Below are positions 33,183-41,189 of a DNA stretch of 64,000 nucleotides, in pieces; the first letter of the stretch is position 1; each line of letters begins with the position of its first letter. The DNA comes from VXMO01 sp965219405. GTDB lineage: Bacteria > Chloroflexota > Dehalococcoidia > UBA6926. The position numbers were made by a program, and so were the translations under genes. The notes beneath the pieces are model-generated. The model ran no database searches. It saw only the letters and a list, made by a program, of their open reading frames with translations, and had not been told where the DNA came from. The stretch covers positions 186,001 through 250,000 of the forward strand of contig OZ244736.1 of the NCBI GenBank assembly GCA_965219405.1, in the 5' to 3' direction.

Positions 33183-35405
33183 TTACTCCGCTATCTCATC
33201 CTCCGGCGGCGGCTGAATGTTGAAGTCCTCATTGAAGGAGTGGAATTCGACCGTTTCAATCCTATATCTAACCATGTCATCGTCTTCTGCGGACAGGTTC
33301 CATTTGCGAATTATTCGCCGAACTAGCAAATCCTCAACGCCTATCCAATAAGCAATCGTGTGCTCATGCTCAATTCCATCGTATGAGAATTGCCCGCTGA
33401 CATGATAAACATCTACGCCGTTCAGAGACTCAATTCCGACAATCCGCATGCCGATGAGCCTGGTTAGCCATTCATCGCTCACAAATGAGTCTTCCGCCGG
33501 TCGCCATGGAAGCTCCCTGTCAAATTCAGAGTGCCGCCAGTGCTCATCAGACCCCTCCCGATCATATGTGTTTTGCCCAATTCTTATGTTCTCCCACACC
33601 CATACTTCTTGCCTATCCCAGACAATGTGACCGAGCGTCTTGGCGCGATCGGGCGCCTTACGGGTTGCCTCAACGAGGTTGCATTCTGAGGAACGAATTC
33701 GAGATTCGTCCGCCAACGTATCAGCTGTATAGTCATAACCAACATGAGCAGTAGCATATGCTATGAGAGCCTGCATGGCTTGAGCCGCCATAGTGAGGAG
33801 TGTGGTGGCCGATGTCTGAAATTCATTTACGTCTGCCACTGTCACAGGAAGCGGGTCTGGATTTACGGCGTTCGCGCAGGTTGCCGACAATGACGCAGCT
33901 AGGACAAATTCTTCCGGGGGCGTCACAGTGTCAACTGCGGTTAGCGTCTCGGCTGGGATGACATCAAGCGTATTCCATGGCGCTATTTCGTCTATATTTG
34001 CCACAACGCCAATACCTCCGAAGAGGAGAACGCTCCCGTCCGGCATAAGCGTTGCCGAATGATTACGCCGCGGCTCCGCAAGCTCGGGCCCCGCCGCCCA
34101 TATCGTTGTTGACGGATCATATATCTCGGTGCGCCTGGAAGGGCGCACATCGAATTGCCCGGCATCCGCGTAACCACCGGCAACCAATAGGCGGCCATCC
34201 GGCAATTCAGTCACAGTAGAGTGACTGGGAATTCCACGGCTATTGTATGAGCTTGTCCATAGATTCGTATCCAGATCGTAGATGTCAACGGAGTTCTCGT
34301 AGAACACATAGAGCGTGTCCATAGACGTCATCATCATGTGCCATGGCTCGTCCCAGTCTGTGCTGAATTGCGCCTCCATCTGCCATGTATCGGTCGCGAC
34401 ATCGTAAATCTCAATGAGACCTTGGTCGCTCAATTCGCCCGCATCGCCGATTCGCACGAACACCATCCTGTCGCCGGTCATTGGAAACAGCCATTGCGGA
34501 GGAGCCAATCCTGTGTTAACTGGCAATGCGGGCTCCTCGCCTATTGAACTGACCGGAGTCCAGCTATCCGATGCCGGATCATAGATCTCCACGCCTGCCG
34601 ACGTAGGATCCGCATCCAGGTTCTCACCAAAATCCAAAAGCAAGCCGCCCACGCGCAGTACGCGGCCATCATCAAGGAGGGCCAACTTTGCGACTGCGGA
34701 TGGAACTTCCGGCGGAGCCACTTGGCTGAGCTCAAGAGATTTTGCGTCTATCACAAGAGTATGTGGCGTTGGTTCGCCGTTCTGCTCATCCGGCCACGAA
34801 ATGCCCACCATCAAGAGTGATCCGTCGCTCAGCGACACGATTTCGTTGTTGAAGTTAAGACCGGGAGGCAAAGGAACCGTGCACCAAGTGGTCTGTTGTG
34901 GATTATAAACTTCAACAGTCGGATGCCATTCTGGAACGATGAAATTGTTATTTGCGATACCCGTGAATCCGCCCCCCATAAGTATGCGGCCATCGTCCAG
35001 AAGTGAGGCAACATGATCAAAGCGGCGAAGCGGGTAGTAGTACGGGTCGATTTCTTCCGCAGTCACTCCGCTAGACGCCGATAGTTGGCACAGTATTTTC
35101 TCAAGCGTTTCCTGCCCAATGTCTCCAGTTGAGGGCGTGGCTGTCGGCGTGTTTGGGTCCGGCGTCACGGTGGGTCTTGGGGAGGGTGTCGGCATGGGGC
35201 TTGGCGTGGGTGTTGGCGCAGGACTTGGCGTGGGTGGAGTCACTTCTATCGTCGGTGATGGGGACGCCTGCTCCTCGCTGGATTCGGGCGTTTGTGTAGG
35301 CTCATCGCTGCATGCAGCGACCAACAGAATCGCCGCCAGTGCCGAGGCAATAATGGCCGTCCCGATAAGTCTTGTCCCAATTCTGTTAAACATTACACGT
35401 ATCAT
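33183..35405 (-). CDS. Kelch-repeat lipoprotein
   Basis: About 740 residues. Signal peptide ending in lipobox LLVAACSDE, then a long Pro/Thr/Ser linker (about 35-95) that keeps the folded part away from the membrane. Next come about five kelch-type blades, with GG-rich turns such as RILMGGGFTG, RLLVAGGYAD and SVLLFGGIG, and spaced Trp/Tyr (VEVYNPQQTTWC, TEIYDPSTTIW), predicting a beta-propeller. The last 200 residues are not kelch and contain SFVSDEWLTRLIG and DGIEHEHTIAYWIGVEDLLVRR, an LppX/LprAFG-like pattern perhaps. Probably outer-surface anchored; ligand unknown. ATG at 35393 is an alternative start. Confidence 0.8.
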   Translation of the reverse strand: MIRVMFNRIGTRLIGTAIIASALAAILLVAACSDEPTQTPESSEEQASPSPTIEVTPPTPSPAPTPTPSPMPTPSPRPTVTPDPNTPTATPSTGDIGQETLEKILCQLSASSGVTAEEIDPYYYPLRRFDHVASLLDDGRILMGGGFTGIANNNFIVPEWHPTVEVYNPQQTTWCTVPLPPGLNFNNEIVSLSDGSLLMVGISWPDEQNGEPTPHTLVIDAKSLELSQVAPPEVPSAVAKLALLDDGRVLRVGGLLLDFGENLDADPTSAGVEIYDPASDSWTPVSSIGEEPALPVNTGLAPPQWLFPMTGDRMVFVRIGDAGELSDQGLIEIYDVATDTWQMEAQFSTDWDEPWHMMMTSMDTLYVFYENSVDIYDLDTNLWTSSYNSRGIPSHSTVTELPDGRLLVAGGYADAGQFDVRPSRRTEIYDPSTTIWAAGPELAEPRRNHSATLMPDGSVLLFGGIGVVANIDEIAPWNTLDVIPAETLTAVDTVTPPEEFVLAASLSATCANAVNPDPLPVTVADVNEFQTSATTLLTMAAQAMQALIAYATAHVGYDYTADTLADESRIRSSECNLVEATRKAPDRAKTLGHIVWDRQEVWVWENIRIGQNTYDREGSDEHWRHSEFDRELPWRPAEDSFVSDEWLTRLIGMRIVGIESLNGVDVYHVSGQFSYDGIEHEHTIAYWIGVEDLLVRRIIRKWNLSAEDDDMVRYRIETVEFHSFNEDFNIQPPPEDEIAE

Positions 35406-35469
35406 ACGCGTGCCACAGTGAGATACGTATCGACCGCCAGGTGCAGTGCATTCCCTCGCCTGTTGGGCG

Positions 35470-37423
35470 CTAGTCCGTCCGAAACACGTACCGCAAGTCA
35501 AACAGGCCGTACAGCGTGGCCGTCATGTTCCCGAAGACATTACGGACGGCGGAGATTCTCTCTGAGAGCGTCGTGTAGATGATCGGCACATTTTCTGCCG
35601 CTATTTCCTGCGCCTGGTGGTATAACGCCACACGCCTTTGCCGATCCAATTCCTTGCTGCCGTTGATGTAAAGCGCGTCGATTTCCGCCTCCCAGTCCAT
35701 AGCGGGTTCCAACTGGTTGGGATTCCAGAGGTGTAAACCTTCGCTGCTGTGCCAGACGTTGATTCCGCCATGGGGCCTCCGTCCCGCCCGTGAAGCCGAT
35801 AACGACCGTTTCCCAATCGTAGGTGGTGGTCAATTGGCCCACGATTTGGCCAAAGTCGATCACGGTGTAGCCAACATCCAAACCGATAGCTTGCAGTCCC
35901 TCATGGACAATTGAACCGACGGTCTCCCGGACGCTATTTCCCTGGTTCGTTGTCAGCGCGAATGCTATATTCTCTCCGTTCACATCTTCACGGATGCCAT
36001 CGCCGTCCGTATCGATCCATCCCAGGTTGTCAAGAATCTCATTCGCTTTGTCGATGCTGTATTCGTACTGCCGGACGTTTGGGTTATGGAAGCTCCCTGC
36101 GGCCGGACTGATGGACGACCACTGCGGATAGCCGAATCCGTGCTGCGCCTCATCGATGATTCGTTCCTTGTCGATGACGTGAGCGACGGCCTGCCGGAAT
36201 TGCGTGTTGCTAAACCAGTCACGCTTGCGAGGGTCCAGGTACGGCTCACCGGTTTCAGGGCTCTGCCCGGGGTTCATATTGAATGCCAGGAAAGTCGTGC
36301 CGAAGGTGGGGCCGCGCCTGTAGATGGTGAAGTTCTGTTCTTCTTGCAACGGTTCCAGTTGAGCGTACTCTTCACCAAGAACGCCGTGTATGTCAGATCT
36401 GCCGGACAAGAAGTAAGAGAGTTCATCCTCTAACTCGGGAACGATTAAATGCATGACCCGATCCAGGTACGGCAAGGTGTTTCCGGAGTCGTCCTCCAGC
36501 CAGTAATCGGGATTCCGCACCATGACGACGCGCTCGCCCGGAATATAGGTTTCGATGGTGAACGGCCCGGTTCCGATGATGTCTGAGGGGGCAGTGTTAA
36601 TGTCCCAGGTCGAACTGAATGTGCCGTCGTCCACGTGCCTTTCAAGAATGTGCCGGGGGTAGATGGCCGTGCCCATGCTACGGAGGAACGGGGCAAATGG
36701 CTGCGGCAAAACGCAGACGATTGTGTGCTCATCCACGGCCACGACGGTCATCGGAGAGACGCGCCACTCTCTGGTCTCCTCATCCAGGTAGCGGAAGTTG
36801 AAAGCTGGACGCGCACTTGCCGGGATGTCGTCGTTGTAAATGATGCTATTGAACGTAAACTCCACGTCCAGGGCGGTGAACGGCGTGCCATCATGCCATC
36901 GCACATCGTCGCGCAGGTGGAATGTCCACGTCATTCCGTCCTCTGACGCCTCCCATGATCGGGCCAAGGACGGCTCGACGCGATCGTCCAGCCACGAGGT
37001 CTCAGTGAGGCCCTCAAAGAGGTAGGAAAGGACGCCGGACGATGAGGCATCATTCGAAATGGCCAGGTTGAACGTCAGCGGATCGGAGATGGTGGCAACA
37101 GTGATTTCCCCTCCGTATTCGCCGGTAACGTACTGAAACTCCTCTGCGTTCCCCTTTAGTTGCTCGGTGACCGGCAGTCCAGCTCCAACGTCCGGAGCCG
37201 CTGTCGGCTCCGGAGCGGGAGCCGATGCCACAGTGGGGGTGGGCGTCACGATTGCGGTGGGCAAAGTCGTGGGTGCCATGATGGTGACCGCCGGCAAGGA
37301 TTGCGCGGCATCACGCGTGCCCGTTTCCGGTACGTCGTTTCCGCAGCCTGCAAAGATAGAACCGGCAACCACGCACACAATCAATATCAACGTTAGGCGA
37401 CGGACTGAAACATAGTTAGGCAC
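35470..37423 (-). CDS. Peptide/oligopeptide ABC substrate-binding lipoprotein, frameshifted near its C-terminus
   Basis: SBP_bac_5 family receptor. Signal peptide with lipobox SIFAGCGND, Thr/Pro/Ala linker, then EYGGEITVATISDPLTFNL, SYLFEGLTE, WTFHLRDDVRWHDGTPFTALDVEFTF and later FRQAVAHVIDKERI, all typical. The frame runs correctly to WETVVIGFTGGTEA (about 35777) and then degenerates, ending at 35540. The proper continuation (GGINVWHSSEGLHLWNPNQ through YGLFDLRYVFRTD) is in another frame ending at 35470. Removing one C from the CCCC run at 35772-35775 gives TEAHGGINVW and restores about 100 residues. Start at the GTG of 37423 with GGGAG eight bases upstream. Confidence 0.85.
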
Positions 37424-37521
37424 GAAATTCACTCCCTAGCCGTCCTTCACTGCTCCCGCTATTCCATCTTAATGGACATTGGCTGGGAAGGTGCTGGGCC
37501 AGTATCACGTGCCTACGTCAA

Positions 37522-37554
37522 GCCCCCCCGCGCGCCAATTGAGGCGCAGGGGGC
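37522..37554 (-). terminator. GC-rich hairpin after the 37591 dehydrogenase
   Basis: GCCCCC...GCGCC pairs with GGCGC-A-GGGGGC around AATTGA, about 37 bases past the dehydrogenase stop. The minus strand continues CTTGACG, with no long U-tract. Confidence 0.45.
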
Positions 37555-37590
37555 CGAAACTCAGTCCAACTGAATGCGTCGGCTGGAACC

Positions 37591-38802
37591 CTACCGCGGC
37601 AACCCTAGGCCACGCTGGGCGATGATGTTCGGGCCGAGCAAAATGCCACCGCCGCCGCCGAATCCCAGCGAGAGGGAGATGGCGTTGTAGGCGCCGTAGT
37701 AGCCGTTATGGGGCGCTCTGTCCTCGCCGCGATTCAGGATGCCGTAATCGCCGATAATCTTGGCGAGCGTGGGCCAGAAGTGCAGCTTGGCCGTCACCTG
37801 GTTGCGGTAGCCGGAGATCGCGCCCTCGTGCTGCGGCACATCGCCGCGCGCCTGCATCCATGCCACGCGGTTGGCCAGTTGGCGATCCGCCTCGATGGTG
37901 ACACGCAGATCGGCCAGCTTGTAGCGAACCATCGGGTCTTCCAGGATGGGCTGCCCGTTGAACTTTGTCTCCTTGAGAACGTCCATGAATCGCTCAAGGA
38001 TGCCGATGTGGCGGACGGGGCCCTCGGTGCCGGTTCGCTCGAAGTTGAGCGTCGTCATTGCAGCGTACCAGCCACGGTTGACCTCACCGAGCACGTACTT
38101 CTTGGGCACACGGACGCCGTCCATGAAGACCTCGCACCAGCGCCAGCGGCCCATCATGTCGTACAGGGGGCGAAGGGTTAGTCCGTCCGGGCGCGTCCCC
38201 GCTTGGTCCTTGAGGTTCAGGAGCAGGTACGTGATTCCCCGGTGCTTGGGAGCCTCCGGGTCTGTTCGGACGAGAACGTGGTACCAGTCGGCAAGGTGCG
38301 CGCCGGACGACCATATCTTCTGGCCGGTGATAACGAAATCGTCGCCATCCTCGACGGCGCGTGTCTGGAGTGAGGCGAGGTCCGTGCCGGCGTTCGGCTC
38401 AGAGAAGCCCTGCGCCCATTCGATGTCGCCGTTGGCCATCTGTGGCAGGAACTCCTGCTTCACCTCATCAGAGGCGTGGTACATGAGCGCGCCGGTAATG
38501 TTTCCGGCTGGCGAGCCTGACGGCGCATTGGCGTAGGCCAACTCTTCCTTGTAGACGAACTGCTTGTTGATGGGAAAGTCCGTCCCGCCGAACTCCTTGG
38601 GCCAGGTCATCGTGTACCAGCCCTTGTCGACAAGTTTCTTCACGAATTCCTTGTCGTTGTCCCGGGACTCCTGCATATCAAAATCCCAGGAGCGGACGGC
38701 CATGCTGTGTCCGTCGAAACCCTTGCTGTCCCAGTTGTTATTGATGAAGTCACGCACTTCTGCTCGAAATGCCTGATCTTCGGGATCCTCTCGATAGTCC
38801 AT
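37591..38802 (-). CDS. Acyl-CoA dehydrogenase (glycine-loop class)
   Basis: 403 residues starting MDYREDPEDQAFRAEVRDF, with AGGAGGGCG upstream of the ATG. Shows GFSEPNAGTDLASLQTRAV, KIWSSGAHLADWYHVLVRTD and Glu in MTTLNFERTGTE. The C-terminus is LGFGGGGGILLGPN before IIAQRGLGLPR. Paralogue of 30730 and 43048. Has its own TTTACC-17-TAGAGT promoter. Confidence 0.9.
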   Translation of the reverse strand: MDYREDPEDQAFRAEVRDFINNNWDSKGFDGHSMAVRSWDFDMQESRDNDKEFVKKLVDKGWYTMTWPKEFGGTDFPINKQFVYKEELAYANAPSGSPAGNITGALMYHASDEVKQEFLPQMANGDIEWAQGFSEPNAGTDLASLQTRAVEDGDDFVITGQKIWSSGAHLADWYHVLVRTDPEAPKHRGITYLLLNLKDQAGTRPDGLTLRPLYDMMGRWRWCEVFMDGVRVPKKYVLGEVNRGWYAAMTTLNFERTGTEGPVRHIGILERFMDVLKETKFNGQPILEDPMVRYKLADLRVTIEADRQLANRVAWMQARGDVPQHEGAISGYRNQVTAKLHFWPTLAKIIGDYGILNRGEDRAPHNGYYGAYNAISLSLGFGGGGGILLGPNIIAQRGLGLPR

Positions 38803-38896
38803 CGGAGCGCCCTCCTGCCCCACGCATCGCCCTCGCGATGGCGTTCTGCTAGCCGGTCATCCGACCGACAAGCGTCATCATCTCAAAGCTAGGCGC

Positions 38897-38925
38897 ACTC
38901 TAGCACTCACGGTGTACGTGGTAAA
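38897..38925 (-). promoter_or_regulatory. Putative extended -10 promoter of the 37591-38802 dehydrogenase
   Basis: TTTACC (38925-38920), a 17-base spacer ending TGC, TAGAGT (38902-38897); same form as at 32014 and 29381. Confidence 0.5.
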
Positions 38926-38939
38926 GGGGCAGGGAGGGG

Positions 38940-39287
38940 TTAGCGGGGGGCGGGGGTGGGGAGGTTGACCTCAACCTCAATCATTTCAACGTGGAGGTCG
39001 TCTTCGTTGAAGGCGCGGTCTTCCTCTGTCTCGCCATCAAGTTCGTAATTCATGAGCTCCCGAAACCACTCGACCGCTTCCGCAAATGTGGACATCTTCG
39101 GCTCAAAAACGGGCTCGCCATCCTCGACAGCCCCCTCGATACAGAACTCAATGATCTCTTTCGCTATCTCTCGGGCGTGCGGCAAGTCATCGGCTGAACT
39201 GGCACAGCCAGGAATGTCCGGCACCAGAACAGCTATGCCTCCCGGCCCTCCGTCGTCTACGAATAGGCATAGGAACGTACTCTTCAT
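38940..39287 (-). CDS. hicB: HicB-like antitoxin
   Basis: 115 residues. STFLCLFVDDGGPGGIAVLV, then PDIPGCASSADDLPHAREIAKEI, is the HicB strand-turn-helix core. The second half is acidic (ELDGETEEDRAFNEDD) with no obvious DNA-binding domain. The ATG overlaps the HicA stop by one base (TGATG), so this is the toxin-first hicAB order. Confidence 0.78.
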   Translation of the reverse strand: MKSTFLCLFVDDGGPGGIAVLVPDIPGCASSADDLPHAREIAKEIIEFCIEGAVEDGEPVFEPKMSTFAEAVEWFRELMNYELDGETEEDRAFNEDDLHVEMIEVEVNLPTPAPR

Positions 39288-39487
39288 CACCACCTCACCG
39301 TGAGTCCTGCTTGGTGCATTATACGTGCCCACGTTCCCTTCGGCACGACTTGGCTGCCCTGACCGCTAATAGTGACTGTGCCGCGCTTGGTCGGATGATG
39401 GAAATGCCGATGGCTGCCGTTCTGCCGGACAAAGTACCAGCCGTCCCTCTCCACAGTCCGGACGGCGTCTCTATACGTTTTCGCCAC
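39287..39487 (-). CDS. hicA: HicA family mRNA interferase toxin
   Basis: 66 residues, GTG start at 39487 (VAKTYRDAVRTVERDGW). The catalytic His is in QNGSHRHFHHP, followed by GTVTISGQGSQVVPKGTWARIMHQAGL, a complete HicA domain. The frame is open further upstream, into the 3' end of the HNH gene, but homology starts here. The start codon is one base past the HNH stop, without a clear Shine-Dalgarno, so translation is probably coupled to the HNH gene. Confidence 0.82.
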   Translation of the reverse strand: MAKTYRDAVRTVERDGWYFVRQNGSHRHFHHPTKRGTVTISGQGSQVVPKGTWARIMHQAGLTVRW

Positions 39488-39488
39488 G

Positions 39489-39881
39489 CTAGTCGTGGTG
39501 GAGGGGTGAGATCTGCGAGTGGGGATTTGTCGCGCACTCGAATTGGAGATGCCAGCGGGCACGCGCCTCCCAATAGGCAGCACGGTTCAAAGCATCACGA
39601 CGTTGCTCCTGTGTCCAGCCGGCGTAATCGAACGACGTTGCGTCCTCAGGCCCGTCGCGGAACCACTCCTGCCGCGCCCACCACTCAAGCGGCGTCATCG
39701 TGCCGCGCTCGTTCTGGCCGGTCAGGGCGCGATTGCAGTCCGGGCACGCCTGCACCAGGTTGGCGAGGTGGTCGCACCCACCGCGATCGAGCGGGATCAC
39801 GTGCTCCCAGCTGGGCTTGGGCCCAAAATCGGTGAACGGGTCGGCACAGTACGCGCACTGCGTCCATTCGCGTTCCATCAT
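39489..39881 (-). CDS. HNH endonuclease family protein
   Basis: 130 residues. Zinc-binding CAYCADPF (Cys-x2-Cys) and CPDCN flank the catalytic core WEHVIPLDRGGCDHLANLVQ, a classic HNH nuclease (WEHVIP as the H of HNH, then N). The C-terminal 60 residues are Trp-rich (LEWWARQEWF, GWTQEQRRDAL, YWEARARWH) and unfamiliar. It abuts hicA directly (stop and start separated by one base), so HNH-hicA-hicB probably form one transcript. Confidence 0.82.
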   Translation of the reverse strand: MMEREWTQCAYCADPFTDFGPKPSWEHVIPLDRGGCDHLANLVQACPDCNRALTGQNERGTMTPLEWWARQEWFRDGPEDATSFDYAGWTQEQRRDALNRAAYWEARARWHLQFECATNPHSQISPLHHD

Positions 39882-39912
39882 GGCAGTGGTTCCTCGGCCA
39901 CCCTGGGACTAG

Positions 39913-41112
39913 CTACCTCGGCAAGCCCAGTCCCCGTTGCGCGATGATGTTGCGCTGGATTTCCTTTGTGCCGCCGCCGAATGTCCTGCCCGTCGAGAGG
40001 TAGTGGTTCGCGCCCACGTAGCCGCCCATCGGCGTCAATCGTTCCGGGCCGCCGGGGATGATTGTCCCCAAGTCCTGCATCAGGCGGGAAGCCGTGCGGA
40101 ACACGCGCTGCGTCGCCTCACCCGCCCACACGCGGGCCAGAGAGCCCTCTGCCTGCGGCATCAGGCCCTTGGTCTGCATCCATGCGACGCGGTAGGCCAG
40201 CATCCGCCCCAACTCAATGTAGACCCGCAGGTCTGCCATCTCATTTCTCACGATGGGGTTGGCCGTGAACGGCTCGCCGTTGATGTTCGTCGTCCGCAGA
40301 TAATCGAGCACCTTCTCCCACTCGCGGAGCAAGGAGGCCGGGATGTCCACCGACGCGCGCTCGAAAGACAGCGTCGTCATAGCCGCGTACCACCCACGGT
40401 TGAGCTCACCGACGAGGTTACGCGCCGGAATCCGCACATCCTGCAGGAACCACTCCGACCAGCGTCGGCGGCCAAGCATGTCATACAGCGGCCGCAGCGA
40501 GATGCCCTCGCTTTCCATGTCGATGAGGAAATAGGAGATGCCGCGATGCTTGGCGGCGTCCGGGTCCGTGCGCACGAGGATGTGTCCCCACTTGGCACGG
40601 GGATGGTGGGCGGTTGACGTCCATATCTTCTGTCCGTTGATCACGTAATCGTCGCCGTCCGCCACGGCGCGCGTGGTCAGGGAGCCAAGATCAGAGCCGG
40701 CGTTCGGCTCCGAGAATCCCTGCGCGAACTCAAACTCGCCGTTAGCGAGGCGCGGAATAAAGTATTCCTTCTGCCAATCCTGGCCGTGGATCATGAGGAG
40801 AGGCGCGACGAGGCCGCCGCCAAGCGCGGACGGCGCGCCCTGATAGGCCATCTCCTCGCGGTAAACGAGTTGGCGCTCGATGCCGGCATCCTGCCCACCG
40901 AACTCCTTCGGCCAGTGCATCGTCCACCAGCCCTTTTGGGCCAGTTTCTGCTCAAATTGGTGTTGGAGTTCCAGCGCGGCGTTGTCATCGAGGTGATACG
41001 ACGTGTTCATCGTGGAAGTCAGGTCGTATCCGTGATCGTCCCACTCGTTCTGGACGAACTCGCGAACCTCCTGACGAAAAGCCTCATCCTCAGTAGAGAA
41101 CCTGAAATCCAT
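39913..41112 (-). CDS. Acyl-CoA dehydrogenase (GGT-EIQ class)
   Basis: 399 residues (MDFRFSTEDEAFRQEVREF). GFSEPNAGSDLGSLTTRAV, KIWTSTAHHPRAKWGHILVR, Glu in MTTLSFERASVD, and end GGGTKEIQRNIIAQRGLGLPR. GGGGGTAAAGG precedes the ATG. Ends 31 bases before the HNH gene starts on the same strand, so the toxin-antitoxin unit may be read through from this gene. Confidence 0.92.
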   Translation of the reverse strand: MDFRFSTEDEAFRQEVREFVQNEWDDHGYDLTSTMNTSYHLDDNAALELQHQFEQKLAQKGWWTMHWPKEFGGQDAGIERQLVYREEMAYQGAPSALGGGLVAPLLMIHGQDWQKEYFIPRLANGEFEFAQGFSEPNAGSDLGSLTTRAVADGDDYVINGQKIWTSTAHHPRAKWGHILVRTDPDAAKHRGISYFLIDMESEGISLRPLYDMLGRRRWSEWFLQDVRIPARNLVGELNRGWYAAMTTLSFERASVDIPASLLREWEKVLDYLRTTNINGEPFTANPIVRNEMADLRVYIELGRMLAYRVAWMQTKGLMPQAEGSLARVWAGEATQRVFRTASRLMQDLGTIIPGGPERLTPMGGYVGANHYLSTGRTFGGGTKEIQRNIIAQRGLGLPR

Positions 41113-41189
41113 GACCTTTACCCCCTCACCTTTTCGCCAACTCGCGACGGTACGCGGTCATGATACAGCGCGCGGGCGCGGCGCGGTGA

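Noticed and set aside
35119..35421. Plus-strand Gly/Val-rich ORF with repeats
   Set aside because: It is the antisense of the Pro/Thr-rich spacer of the kelch lipoprotein; the repeat pattern comes from that low-complexity stretch.
35768..35780. Programmed ribosomal frameshift in the peptide receptor gene
   Set aside because: No slippery heptamer, stimulatory hairpin or internal Shine-Dalgarno was seen; a simple C-run indel explains it better.
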